Source of the DNA: Plantibacter elymi (nom. nud.)
GTDB taxonomy: Bacteria > Actinomycetota > Actinomycetes > Actinomycetales > Microbacteriaceae
Direction: 5' to 3'
Assembly: GCF_900177795.1 (NCBI RefSeq)
Contig: NZ_FXWJ01000002.1
Coordinates: 434,001-498,000, forward strand
DNA: 64,000 nt
Shown here: in pieces, positions 34,636-43,105 of the stretch
How positions within the stretch are numbered: the stretch's first letter is position 1
Layout of the letters: the number at the start of each line of letters is the position of its first letter
The notes under the pieces: generated by a model
Told to the model about the DNA's origin: nothing
Seen by the model: only the letters and a program-made list of their open reading frames with translations
Database searches by the model: none
Made by a program: the position numbers and the translations under genes

Positions 34636-35896
34636 TTCCATCGCTACCACGGTGACGAAGACGAAGACGAAGGCCGAGACACTCGACTGGCTCCGCCGGA
34701 TCTCGGGTGAGCTCGCGACCGCGACGCTCAAACGCCTCGAGGACACCCTTCCCTGGTACGCCGAGATGCCACCAGGCCGCCGCTCAGCGGTCGGCCTGGT
34801 GGCGCAGGCGGGCATCAGTTCGTTCATCTCGTGGTTCGACGATCCCCGGTCGACACCGTGGATCGCAGCCGACGTGTTCGGGGCGGCTCCTCGCGAGCTG
34901 CTCCGTTCCGTCAGCCTGCAGCAGACGCTGCAACTCATCAAGGTCACCGTCGAGGTCGTCGAGGAACGCGTCGCGTCCGGAAGCGTCGACCTCCGCGAGG
35001 CGATCCTCCTCTACTCACGTGACATCGCATTCGCCTCAGCCGATGTGTACGCTCGCGCGGCTGAAGCGCGCGGCCTGTGGGACGCCCGCCTCGAGGCCCT
35101 CGTCGTCGACTCGATCCTCAGTGGCGAGGCCGACGACGAACTGCCCAGCCGGATCGCCGCCCTCGGGTGGCACGGTCACGGCGAGGCCTGTGTCCTGGTC
35201 GGGACGACCCCACGGGTGCTCGATGTCGACATGCTCCGCCGGACCGCCCGACACCTCGACGCCGACGTCCTCATCGGCGTCCAGGGCAACCGGCTCGTGC
35301 TCGTCCTGGGTCGTGCTGAGCTGCCCAGCACCGAGCCCGGAGACGGCGAACCCGTCGACGAGGCGGAACAGGCCACCGCAGACGCCCGCACCAGCTCACA
35401 ACTCACCTTCCTCGACATCGCCGCCAAGCTCGAGCACGGCTTCGGGCCGGGGCACCTGGTACTCGGTCACGCCGTGCCATCCCTCATCGAGGCGTCGCGC
35501 AGCGCGAAGGCCGCACTGGCCGGCTTCGCCGTGGCGAAGTCCTGGCGCCACGCACCTCGACCGGTCGCCGCGGACGACCTCCTTCCGGAACGCGCCCTCG
35601 CCGGCGACAACCTCGCGAAGACCACGCTCATCGAACGGGTCTACCGTCCGCTCAAGGACTACTCCGGTGAGCTCGTGACGACGCTCTGGTGCTACCTCGA
35701 CAACGGCCGCTCGCTCGAAGCGACGGCGCGCGAGCTCTTCGTGCACCCCAACACGGTCCGGTACCGCCTCAAGCGGGTCTCCGAGGTCATCGGCTGGGAC
35801 GCGACCGGTGCCCGCGAGTCGCTCATCCTGCAGGCGGCGCTCATCCTCGGTGCCATCGCTGAGCCTGAGCCGTCCCGACGTCGGCTGACCTCCTGA
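34622..35896 (+). CDS. fasR: FasR-like PucR-family regulator of fatty-acid synthesis
   Basis: 424 residues from GTG 34622, overlapping the aceE end by 14 bases. The C-terminal PucR-type helix-turn-helix is clear ([27 protein letters not shown], written here in part; about residues 374-400), and the middle contains a GGDEF-like sensor region. In Streptomyces the homologous gene lies directly before fabD-fabH-acpP-fabF and activates it; the same position here supports the name. It probably binds the promoter region at 35897-36008, where a 13-base palindrome is found. Confidence 0.85.
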   Translation: MARADSIATTVTKTKTKAETLDWLRRISGELATATLKRLEDTLPWYAEMPPGRRSAVGLVAQAGISSFISWFDDPRSTPWIAADVFGAAPRELLRSVSLQQTLQLIKVTVEVVEERVASGSVDLREAILLYSRDIAFASADVYARAAEARGLWDARLEALVVDSILSGEADDELPSRIAALGWHGHGEACVLVGTTPRVLDVDMLRRTARHLDADVLIGVQGNRLVLVLGRAELPSTEPGDGEPVDEAEQATADARTSSQLTFLDIAAKLEHGFGPGHLVLGHAVPSLIEASRSAKAALAGFAVAKSWRHAPRPVAADDLLPERALAGDNLAKTTLIERVYRPLKDYSGELVTTLWCYLDNGRSLEATARELFVHPNTVRYRLKRVSEVIGWDATGARESLILQAALILGAIAEPEPSRRRLTS

Positions 35897-35926
35897 CGCT
35901 CGCTGGGCCGCTCGACCGGTCGGCTT

Positions 35927-35939
35927 TGTGGACTCCACA
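35927..35939. promoter_or_regulatory. Palindrome in the fabD promoter region, candidate FasR site
   Basis: TGTGGA-C-TCCACA is a perfect inverted repeat about 70 bases before fabD. Related half-sites (GTGG and CTCCAC) recur at 35960-35976. The position fits an activator site upstream of the fab promoter. Confidence 0.5.
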
Positions 35940-36008
35940 CAACACATTTTCCAAAGGTTCGTGGTGTTGCTCCACTGCTTGGCGTCTTCCGGTTGGCAGA
36001 CTAGAGCG

Positions 36009-36932
36009 GTGATCGTCATCGCCTGCCCTGGACAGGGCTCCCAGACCCCCGGCTTCCTCGACCCCTGGTTGCAGGACGCCTCCGCGAAGGATGCGCTCGC
36101 CCGCTTCTCCGACGAAGCCGGACTCGACCTCGTCAAGCACGGCACCGTCTCCGACGCCGACACCATCCGCGACACCGCGGTGGCCCAGCCGCTCATCGTC
36201 GCTGCCGGCATCGTCGCCTTGGACGCCCTGCGGAAGGCCCTCCCCGCCGACGCCGCGCCGTTCGGCGGCATCGCCGGACACTCCGTCGGCGAGATCACCG
36301 CGGCCTACGGCGCAGGCATCCTCTCGGACAGCGACGCCATGAGCTTCGTGAGCGAACGCGCCGTGGCCATGGCCGAGGCCGCAGCCACCACCCCGACGGG
36401 CATGAGTGCCGTCCTCGGTGGCGACCAGGACGCCGTCGTCGCGCACGTCCGTTCCTTCGGGCTGGAGCCCGCAAACTACAACGGCGGCGGCCAGATCGTC
36501 GTCGCCGGCGCGCATGACGCCCTCGCCCGCCTCGCCGACGAGCCACTCAAGGGCACACGGGTGATCCCGCTGCAGGTCGCAGGCGCCTTCCACACGAGCT
36601 ACATGGAGTCGGCCCGCGACTGGCTGGCCGGGGCGAGCCGCACGGTCGAGCCCCAGGACCCGACGCTCCGCATCTGGACGAACCACGACGGCACCGAGGT
36701 CGCCTCGGGTACGGCGTTCTTCGACCTCCTCATCGGCCAGGTCGCCTCCCCGGTACGCTGGGACCTGTGCATGGACGCGTTCAGCGCCGCAGGGATCACC
36801 GGACTCATCGAGCTCGCCCCCGCCGGGGCGCTCACCGGACTCGCACGTCGCGGCCTGAAGGGCGTGCCGACGGTCGCCATCAAGACCCCCGACGACCTGC
36901 CGGCAGCCCTCGACCTCATCGCCCAGCAGTAG
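36009..36932 (+). CDS. fabD: Malonyl-CoA:ACP transacylase
   Basis: 307 residues from GTG 36009; the frame is open to 35928 but crosses the promoter palindrome region. It transfers malonyl groups from CoA to ACP. The catalytic Ser is in GHSVGEITAAY (about residue 92), the His is in the GAFHTSYM segment (about 196), and the N-terminal PGQGSQTPG motif is present. TAGAGC lies just before the start codon, so the transcript may be leaderless. First gene of fabD-fabH-acpP-fabF, 20 bases before fabH. Confidence 0.94.
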   Translation: MIVIACPGQGSQTPGFLDPWLQDASAKDALARFSDEAGLDLVKHGTVSDADTIRDTAVAQPLIVAAGIVALDALRKALPADAAPFGGIAGHSVGEITAAYGAGILSDSDAMSFVSERAVAMAEAAATTPTGMSAVLGGDQDAVVAHVRSFGLEPANYNGGGQIVVAGAHDALARLADEPLKGTRVIPLQVAGAFHTSYMESARDWLAGASRTVEPQDPTLRIWTNHDGTEVASGTAFFDLLIGQVASPVRWDLCMDAFSAAGITGLIELAPAGALTGLARRGLKGVPTVAIKTPDDLPAALDLIAQQ

Positions 36933-36952
36933 CGCAGACGGAGAACCAGTCA

Positions 36953-37957
36953 ATGACCACCCCCACCCTCAAGCAGTCGCGCGGTCCCGAGTTCACCCGC
37001 ATCCTCGGCCTCGGCGCAGCTCGCGGAGACCTCAGCGTCCCGAACGACGACCTCGTCGGTCCGATCAACTCGTCCGACGAGTGGATCCAGCAGCGCACCG
37101 GAATCGTCACCCGCACGCGGGCGTCGGCCGACGTCAGCGCCGTCGACCTCGCAGCCGAAGCCGGCGCCGAGGCCATCGCGGCCGCGGGCATCTCGCCCGA
37201 GCAGGTCGACCTCGTCCTCATCGCGACGATCAGCAACGTCCAGCAGTCCCCGTCGATGGCGGCCGTCGTGGCCGACCGCGTCGGAGCGAACCCCGCTGCC
37301 GCCTACGACCTCAACGCCGCATGTGCCGGATACGCCTACGCGATCGCCCAGGCCGATGCCCTCATCCGATCGGGCGCGGCACACTACGCGCTCGTCATCG
37401 GCGCCGAGAAGCTGTCCGACATCGTCGACCCGACCGACCGGTCGATCTCGTTCCTCCTCGGCGACGGTGCAGGCGCGGCCGTCGTCGGTCCGAGCGACTT
37501 CCCCGGCATCTCCCCCACCGTGTGGGGATCCGACGGCTCGAAGGCCGACGCCGTCGGCATGAGCGGCACGCTCACCGAGTTCCGCGACGGCACGGCCGCC
37601 TGGCCGACCCTGCGCCAGGAGGGCCAGACGGTCTTCCGGTGGGCGGTCTGGGAGATGGCCAAGGTCGCCAAGCAGGCGCTGGAGGAAGCGGGCGTCGAAG
37701 CCTCCGACCTCGCTGCCTTCATCCCGCACCAGGCGAACATGCGCATCGTCGACGAGTTCGCCAAGCAGCTCAAGCTGCCGGAGACCGTCGTCATCGCGCG
37801 CGACATCGAGACCACCGGCAACACCTCGGCGGCGTCCATCCCGCTCGCCACCCACCGGCTCCTCCAGGGGCACCCCGAGCTCAGCGGCGGCCTCGCCCTG
37901 CAGATCGGGTTCGGTGCCGGACTGGTCTTCGGCGCTCAGGTCGTCGTCCTGCCGTAG
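36953..37957 (+). CDS. fabH: Beta-ketoacyl-ACP synthase III
   Basis: 334 residues from ATG 36953, with GGAGAA about 9 bases upstream. It condenses a starter acyl-CoA with malonyl-ACP. The triad is visible: Cys in NAACAGYAYA (about 123), His in IPHQANMRI (about 263) and Asn in TTGNTSAAS (about 293). Actinobacterial FabH usually takes branched starters, giving iso/anteiso fatty acids; that substrate choice is inferred. Second gene of the fab operon, 59 bases before acpP. Confidence 0.94.
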   Translation: MTTPTLKQSRGPEFTRILGLGAARGDLSVPNDDLVGPINSSDEWIQQRTGIVTRTRASADVSAVDLAAEAGAEAIAAAGISPEQVDLVLIATISNVQQSPSMAAVVADRVGANPAAAYDLNAACAGYAYAIAQADALIRSGAAHYALVIGAEKLSDIVDPTDRSISFLLGDGAGAAVVGPSDFPGISPTVWGSDGSKADAVGMSGTLTEFRDGTAAWPTLRQEGQTVFRWAVWEMAKVAKQALEEAGVEASDLAAFIPHQANMRIVDEFAKQLKLPETVVIARDIETTGNTSAASIPLATHRLLQGHPELSGGLALQIGFGAGLVFGAQVVVLP

Positions 37958-38016
37958 CAGGACGCCCGACGCGACTACACTCGACTACGGTCAAACCTCA
38001 CCCAAGGAGTAGAACA

Positions 38017-38265
38017 ATGGCACTGTCCACCGAAGAAGTCCTCGCCGGCCTGGCCGAGCTGATCAACGACGAGACCGGCATCGCGACCGACACCGTCGAG
38101 CTGGACAAGTCGTTCACCGACGACCTTGACATCGACTCGATCTCCATGATGACCATCGTCGTCAACGCGGAGGAGAAGTTCGACGTGAAGATCCCGGACG
38201 AAGAAGTCAAGAACCTGAAGACCGTCGGCGACGCCGTCGACTTCATCGTCAAGGCTCAGGGCTAG
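38017..38265 (+). CDS. acpP: Acyl carrier protein
   Basis: 82 residues from ATG 38017 with AAGGAG upstream. The phosphopantetheine Ser lies in DDLDIDSISMM (about residue 40); Ile follows where DSL is more usual, which is common in this lineage. It carries the growing acyl chain for FabD, FabH and FabF. A strong hairpin between acpP and fabF may let this small, abundant protein be made in excess of the enzymes. Confidence 0.95.
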   Translation: MALSTEEVLAGLAELINDETGIATDTVELDKSFTDDLDIDSISMMTIVVNAEEKFDVKIPDEEVKNLKTVGDAVDFIVKAQG

Positions 38266-38277
38266 TCCCAGCGCAGT

Positions 38278-38318
38278 GCTGAAGGGTCGGCCGGCAGTTG
38301 GCCGACCGGCCCTTCAGC
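38278..38318 (+). terminator. Hairpin between acpP and fabF
   Basis: GCTGAAGGG-type arms form a stem of about 18 bp with one mismatch and one G-T pair around the loop AGTTG. There is no T-tract. It lies 12 bases after acpP inside an operon, so it could be a partial terminator or an mRNA-stabilising stem. Confidence 0.65.
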
Positions 38319-38404
38319 GTTCGAGGCGGCTCGTCCGTCCGGACACGGGCTCGACCGCCGCAGGGCTCGGACCCCCTCGTCGTCTCCACAGAAGGTTTGA
38401 CTGA

Positions 38405-39643
38405 ATGACCACCAAACGCATCGTCATCACCGGCATCGGTGCCACCACTCCCCTCGGCGGCAACGCCACCGACTCCTGGGACAACCTCCTCGCCGGCAAG
38501 AGCGGTGCGAGCCGTCTCGAGCAGCCATGGGCTGAAGAACTCGAGCTGCCCGTTCGCTTCGCCGCGCAGGCCGCCGTCCCCACCGCGGACATCCTCGACC
38601 GTCGTGAGGTCAAGCGCCTCGACCCGTCGAGCCAGTTCGCCCTGATCGCCGCGCGCGAGGCCTGGCAGGACGCCGGCGCCCCCGAGGTCGACCCGGAGCG
38701 ACTCCTCGTCGACTGGGCCACCGGCATCGGCGGCGTGTGGACGCTCCTCGACGCCTGGGACACCCTGCGCGAGAAGGGCCCCCGCCGCGTCCTCCCCATG
38801 ACCGTCCCGATGCTCATGCCGAACGGCCCGGCAGCGGCGATCGGCATGGACCTCGGCGCCCGAGGCGGGGAGCGCACCGTCGTCTCCGCTTGTGCGTCAA
38901 GCACCGAGTCGCTCGCCAACGCATACGACCATCTCCAGGCCGGCCTCGCCGACATCGTCGTGGCCGGTGGCTCCGAAGCCGCCATCCACCCGCTCCCGCT
39001 CGCGTCCTTCGCAGCGATGCAGGCGTTGTCCAAGCGCAACGACGACCCCGCCATCGCCTCGCGTCCCTACGACGTCGACCGCGACGGATTCGTCCTCGGT
39101 GAGGGCGCGGCAGCACTCATCGTCGAGACCGAGGAGCACGCCAAGGCCCGTGGCGCCCGCATCTACGCCGAGCTCCTCGGTGGTGCGGTGACGAGCGACG
39201 CGTACCACATCACCGCTCCCGACCCCGAGGGTTCGGCTGCGGCCCGCGCCATGCGTGCAGCCGTCGAGAACGGCGGAGCGTCGCTCGACGACGTCGTCCA
39301 CGTCAACGCACACGCCACGAGCACGCCCGTCGGCGACATCGCCGAGTACAACGCGCTGCGTCGGGTCTTCGGTGCCCACCTCGACGACATCGCCGTGACG
39401 GCCACCAAGGCCTCGACCGGCCACCTCCTCGGCGGCGCGGGCGCCATCGAGGCGGCCTACACGGCGCTCGCCCTGCACCACCGGGTCATCCCGCCGACCA
39501 TCAACCTCGACAACCAGGACCCGGAGATCCCGCTCGACGTCGTCACGACGCCGCGTGAGCTCGGGTCCGGCGACCTGCTCGCCATCAGCAACTCGTTCGG
39601 GTTCGGCGGCCACAACGCGGTCGTCGCGTTCCGGAGCTACTGA
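38405..39643 (+). CDS. fabF: Beta-ketoacyl-ACP synthase II
   Basis: 412 residues. It extends acyl-ACP by two carbons per cycle. The catalytic Cys is in VSACASSTES (about 162) and the two His residues are in VNAHATSTPVGD (about 303) and STGHLLGGAGAIE (about 339), the FabF arrangement. The C-terminal SNSFGFGGHNAVV is intact. It lies 139 bases after acpP, beyond the hairpin, and is closed by the perfect palindrome at 39659, so it is the last gene of the cluster. Confidence 0.94.
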   Translation: MTTKRIVITGIGATTPLGGNATDSWDNLLAGKSGASRLEQPWAEELELPVRFAAQAAVPTADILDRREVKRLDPSSQFALIAAREAWQDAGAPEVDPERLLVDWATGIGGVWTLLDAWDTLREKGPRRVLPMTVPMLMPNGPAAAIGMDLGARGGERTVVSACASSTESLANAYDHLQAGLADIVVAGGSEAAIHPLPLASFAAMQALSKRNDDPAIASRPYDVDRDGFVLGEGAAALIVETEEHAKARGARIYAELLGGAVTSDAYHITAPDPEGSAAARAMRAAVENGGASLDDVVHVNAHATSTPVGDIAEYNALRRVFGAHLDDIAVTATKASTGHLLGGAGAIEAAYTALALHHRVIPPTINLDNQDPEIPLDVVTTPRELGSGDLLAISNSFGFGGHNAVVAFRSY

Positions 39644-39658
39644 GCCGTCCGCGACGGA

Positions 39659-39702
39659 GACGACGACGGGTCGTGGTGCATGCACCACGACCCGTCGTCG
39701 TC
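39659..39702. terminator. Perfect 44-base palindrome ending the fab operon
   Basis: Two 22-base arms (beginning GACGACGACGGG) are exact reverse complements with no unpaired centre. It starts 16 bases after fabF. No T-tract is present, but the symmetry suits a bidirectional GC-rich terminator between fabF and the oppositely oriented DUF3145 gene. Confidence 0.8.
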
Positions 39703-39842
39703 TACTGACCAGGGTGCCGCCGTTTCGTCACCTCGTGTCTGCCGGGAGTGTCACCGACCTCGCACGGTCCACGCCACGTGGGCACCCTGTCGTCTGTGAA
39801 GTTGTCTCGCGTGCGCGGTGCCGCCGCGCCGGCGGGGCCGGA

Positions 39843-40346
39843 TCAGCCCACGTTGTGCAGCCAGATGACGGAGGACCCGTCGCCGGCGTGACGGAACGGC
39901 TCGAGTTCGTCGTCCCACGGCTGTCCGAGCGCGACGCGGAGTTCGCGCTGGAGTTCGGCGGCGTTCCCGGCGCCGACCTCCATGGCGTACCGGATGCGAT
40001 CCTCCGGCACGACCACGTTGCCGATACTGTCGGTCTGCGCGTAGAAGATCCCGAGGTCGGGCGTGTGCATCCACCGGGCACCGTCGACGCCCTGGGCCGG
40101 GTCTTCGCTCACCTCGTAGCGGAGGTGCTCCCAGCCGCGCAGGGCTGAGGCGAGTGCGGCTCCGGTGCCATGCGGGCCTTCCCAGAAGACCTCGGCACGC
40201 TGCGCCCCGCGGAGGATCGGCTGGTCTTCCCAGTCGAAACTGATGGCACGACCAAGAGCGCGACCTGCCGCCCATTCGAGGTGCGGGCAGAGCGCGCGAG
40301 GCGACGAGTGCACGAACAGCACACCCTTCGTCATCGGTGTCGACAT
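39843..40346 (-). CDS. DUF3145 family protein
   Basis: 167 residues from ATG 40346 with GGAGGA upstream. The sequence (GVLFVHSSPRALCPHLEWAAG, then FDWEDQPILRGAQRAE, then MHTPDLGIFYAQTDSIGNVVV, then VIWLHNVG) matches DUF3145, an actinobacterial family usually found next to the fatty-acid cluster and of unknown function. The pattern of strands suggests an alpha/beta fold with no catalytic motif that I recognise. It is convergent with fabF across the palindromic terminator. The conserved neighbourhood suggests a link to lipid metabolism, but this is only association. Confidence 0.8.
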   Translation of the reverse strand: MSTPMTKGVLFVHSSPRALCPHLEWAAGRALGRAISFDWEDQPILRGAQRAEVFWEGPHGTGAALASALRGWEHLRYEVSEDPAQGVDGARWMHTPDLGIFYAQTDSIGNVVVPEDRIRYAMEVGAGNAAELQRELRVALGQPWDDELEPFRHAGDGSSVIWLHNVG

Positions 40347-40562
40347 GATTCCTCCACTGCGTCCGGGTGCGTCTTCCCCAACGACCCATGCAGTGTGATC
40401 CATGTCGGTGTCCGGCTGACCGGACCTCCGTGTATGCAGTTGTTCGACTCGCGCCGATACGAGCATTATGCCCCATGACCTGGAGGAATGACAACCGTGT
40501 CGTTCCCAGTACGCTGGATCGGGAGCCGGCCCGGACTGACGGCCCTCCAGGATGGAGCGGTG

Positions 40563-41465
40563 ATGCACGAGGCCCTCGCGATCGACATCGGCGGCACGAA
40601 GGTCGAAGCGGCCATCGTCGATGCCGAGGGACGGATCCTGCCCGGCACCCGGTTCCGCGGTCCGACGGGCGCCGCCGCCACCCGCGAGGAGCTCGTGGCG
40701 TCGATCCTCCAGACCGTCGAACGAAGCATCGCGGCCCATGGCGGGCCGGTGTCCGGTATCGGGATCGGTTCGGCGGGCCCCATCGGCAGGGCCGACGGCA
40801 CCGTCTCGCCGATCAACCTCCCCCGACTCGCCGACTTCCCCGCCGTGGCAGAACTCCGGCGCTTCACGTCCGGTCCGGTGGAACTCCGACTCGACGGCAC
40901 CTGCATCGCCCTGGCCGAGCACTGGCAGGGCGCACTCCGCGGAACCGAGAACAGCATGGGCATCGTCGTCTCCACCGGGATCGGTGGCGGGATCATCCTC
41001 GGATCCCGACTCGTCCCCGGCACCTCGGGCAACGCCGGCCACCTCGGACAGATGCAACTCCGCCGACGCGAACCGGATGCTGTCGGCACACCCTGGACGT
41101 TGGAGGGCATCGCGTCAGGCACCGCGACGGTCGCCTGGGCGCGCGCCCAGGGATGGACCGGCACGACTGGCGAACAGCTCGGGGCCGACTACGCAGCCGG
41201 AACGGAGATCGCGATCCGCGCCGTCCGACGTTCCGCCGAGGCCGTCGGCGAAGCCCTCTGCGGCATCACGACCCTGCTCGACCTGGAACGCGTCGCGATC
41301 GGAGGCGGCTTCTCGCGGGTCTCCCCCGACTACCTCGACCTCGTCCAGGAGGCCGCGACCTCCGCCGCACTGCACGCCTACGCCCGGGAACTCCGGGTGG
41401 TCCCGGCCGGGCTCGACGCCGACGGGCCGCTCATCGGTGCCGCCGCCCTCGTCCTCGCGGACTGA
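40563..41465 (+). CDS. ROK-family protein lacking the zinc-binding Cys motif
   Basis: 300 residues from ATG 40563, preceded by a purine-rich stretch; the frame opens at 40488 but the added 25 residues look untranslated. The N-terminal ATP-binding DIGGTKVEAAIVD, GIGIGSAGPIG and VVSTGIGGGIILG are standard for ROK sugar kinases. The segment after GHLGQMQL, where most ROK proteins have a zinc-binding CxCGxxGC motif, reads RRREPDAVGTPWTLEG with no Cys. The catalytic Asp position appears as LDGTC. It may be a zinc-independent or atypical kinase, or a regulator; the substrate is unknown. Confidence 0.75.
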   Translation: MHEALAIDIGGTKVEAAIVDAEGRILPGTRFRGPTGAAATREELVASILQTVERSIAAHGGPVSGIGIGSAGPIGRADGTVSPINLPRLADFPAVAELRRFTSGPVELRLDGTCIALAEHWQGALRGTENSMGIVVSTGIGGGIILGSRLVPGTSGNAGHLGQMQLRRREPDAVGTPWTLEGIASGTATVAWARAQGWTGTTGEQLGADYAAGTEIAIRAVRRSAEAVGEALCGITTLLDLERVAIGGGFSRVSPDYLDLVQEAATSAALHAYARELRVVPAGLDADGPLIGAAALVLAD

Positions 41466-41509
41466 CCGGTCCCTGAGCCACCCCGTCCCGGTCCCTGAGC
41501 CGCCCCATC
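41466..41509. repeat. Two tandem 22-base repeats before a related hairpin
   Basis: CCGGTCCCTGAGCC begins at 41466 and 41488, and again at 41510 where it becomes the left arm of the hairpin. The unit is 22 bases. The motif is the kind of scattered intergenic repeat common in Microbacteriaceae genomes. Confidence 0.7.
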
Positions 41510-41559
41510 CCGGTCCCTGAGCCTGTCGAAGGGCGCCCTTCGACAAGCTCAGGGACCGG
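41510..41559. repeat. 50-base hairpin repeat (GGTCCCTGAGC...GCTCAGGGACC type)
   Basis: Two 25-base arms pair with one mismatch (left arm ends TGTCGAAGGGC, right arm starts GCCCTTCGACA). It lies between the ROK gene and tRNA-Met and can terminate transcription from either side. The core GTCCCTGAG...TGTCGAAGGG recalls a repetitive intergenic element of this family. Confidence 0.75.
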
Positions 41560-41586
41560 AACCAAGGCTCGTGGGCCGGTTCTCGG

Positions 41587-41661
41587 TAGGGCGGGTGGGA
41601 CTTGAACCCACGCATCGTTCGGTTATGAGCCGAATGCCTTCACCAGCTTGGCTACCGCCCC
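41587..41661 (-). tRNA. tRNA with CAT anticodon, elongator tRNA-Met or tRNA-Ile2
   Basis: 75 bases. Acceptor GGGGCGG/CCGCCCT (G1-T72 wobble), anticodon stem TTCGG/CCGAA around loop CTCATAA, and T arm GTGGG-TTCAAGT-CCCAC. The anticodon stem lacks the three G-C pairs of initiator tRNA, so it is an elongator Met, or an Ile2 that reads AUA after lysidine modification. Sequence alone does not decide between the two. Confidence 0.88.
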
Positions 41662-41701
41662 GTGCGGAACCCAGTGTACCGAGTGGCCCGCGGGGCGGGA
41701 G

Positions 41702-42982
41702 TCAGTCGCGGGATTCCTGGCGGTCTGCGGTCGCCGTGTGACGCTCGGTCGTCGGGTCGACGACCTGCTCGCCACGGTAGAGCGCTTCGAAGGTGTCGAG
41801 CGTGCGCTCGATGTCGTGTGCGGAGACGAGCTCCAACGAGGCGTCCTGCATCCGGCGGTACTCCTCGGGCGAGGCGCTGAGTACCGTCGCGAGCCGCTCG
41901 GCCAGGGCGTCGACGTTGCCCGGCTCGAACAGGTAGCCGTTGACCTGATCGTGCACGAGGTGGGGCAGGGCCATGGCATCGGCCGCGACCACCGGGAGAC
42001 CGGAGGCCATGGCTTCCATCGTCGCGATGCTCTGCAGCTCGGCGATGGACGGCATCGCGAAGACGGTGGCGTTCGTGTAGGCCTGCTTCACCTCATCGTC
42101 GGACACCTTGCCGAGGAACCGGACGCGGTCGCCGATGCCGAGCTGCTGGGTCAGCTGCTCGAGGTTCTTCGCTTGGTCGCCGCCACCGATGACGTCGACG
42201 TGGGCGTCGAGTTCCTTCGGGAGTTTCGTGAGCGCGCGCAGAAGCACGTCGATCTGCTTCTCGCTCGTGATGCGACCCACGAAGAGGATGGTGTTGCGCT
42301 TCCGCGGTTCGAACGACGGCGTGTACTGCCCGGCCTCGATCCCGCAGGAGATCGCGTGCACGCCGGTCAGGCCCGTGAACTGCTCCAGGAAGTCGGCGGC
42401 CTTACGCGTCGGGGTCGTAACGGCGAAGGCACGATCGAAGACGCGACGGGCGGCAGCCCACTGCGTCCGGACGAGCCACTCCTGGGTGCGCTTGGGGATG
42501 ACGGTGAAGTCGAGGATGTTGTCGGGCATGATGTGGTTCGTCGCCACCATGCGGATGCCGCGTTGCTCGGCCTCGATCGAGAGACCACGGCCGACCACGA
42601 TGTGCGACTGCAGGTGCACGACGTCGGGCTTCACGCGGTCGAGGATCTTCCGGGCGTTCCGACGCATCGACCACGGCATCGCGAAGCGCAGCCAGTCGTG
42701 CGGGTACCACCGGAGGCTGAAGAGGCGGTGCGCCGTCATCGTCTGACCCTCGTGGGTCTCCTTCCACGTGCCGAACTTGCGTGAGCCCGCGGGCGCCACG
42801 ATGTGGACGTCGTGGCCTCGGCGGACGAGTCCGGCTGCGAGTCGTTCGGCGAAGCGAGCGGCCCCGTTCACGTCGGGCGAGAAGGTGTCGGCACCGATGA
42901 CCACCCGCAGCGGCTTGTGGGTGTCGGCGCTCGGCGTCGTGCTGGACGCCTTCGCGAGGTGCTGGTCGTCGGGAGAAGTCAA
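41702..42982 (-). CDS. GT4-family glycosyltransferase
   Basis: About 426 residues from TTG 42982, preceded by AGAGGAA; a longer frame runs to ATG 43078. It has a GT-B fold: an N-terminal acceptor domain (VVIGADTFSPDVNGAARFAERL, partly shown) and a C-terminal nucleotide-sugar domain. ILFVGRITSEKQIDVLL, then FLGKVSDDEV, then the EX7E-type PSIAELQSIATMEAMASGLPVV fit GT4 retaining enzymes, as in the PimB/MgtA lipid mannosyltransferase group. The acceptor cannot be told from sequence; a cell-envelope glycolipid is likely. Two minus-strand genes (this and the DMT transporter) are separated by about 120 bases. Confidence 0.8.
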   Translation of the reverse strand: MTSPDDQHLAKASSTTPSADTHKPLRVVIGADTFSPDVNGAARFAERLAAGLVRRGHDVHIVAPAGSRKFGTWKETHEGQTMTAHRLFSLRWYPHDWLRFAMPWSMRRNARKILDRVKPDVVHLQSHIVVGRGLSIEAEQRGIRMVATNHIMPDNILDFTVIPKRTQEWLVRTQWAAARRVFDRAFAVTTPTRKAADFLEQFTGLTGVHAISCGIEAGQYTPSFEPRKRNTILFVGRITSEKQIDVLLRALTKLPKELDAHVDVIGGGDQAKNLEQLTQQLGIGDRVRFLGKVSDDEVKQAYTNATVFAMPSIAELQSIATMEAMASGLPVVAADAMALPHLVHDQVNGYLFEPGNVDALAERLATVLSASPEEYRRMQDASLELVSAHDIERTLDTFEALYRGEQVVDPTTERHTATADRQESRD

Positions 42983-43105
42983 GGTATCGGTGATTCCTCT
43001 GTGCTTGGCCAGTGATGTGAGGGGGTGCGGGCGGTCGCTCACGACCCTGATGCGGCGCGGAACGCCATGCTCAAGCATACCTGCAGCCCGTTCGGGCTCC
43101 AGGGC

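Noticed and set aside
31846-34947. A 1,033-residue open frame opposite aceE
   Set aside because: It is antisense to a well-supported AceE and has the Val/Asp/Arg-biased composition of a high-GC shadow frame.
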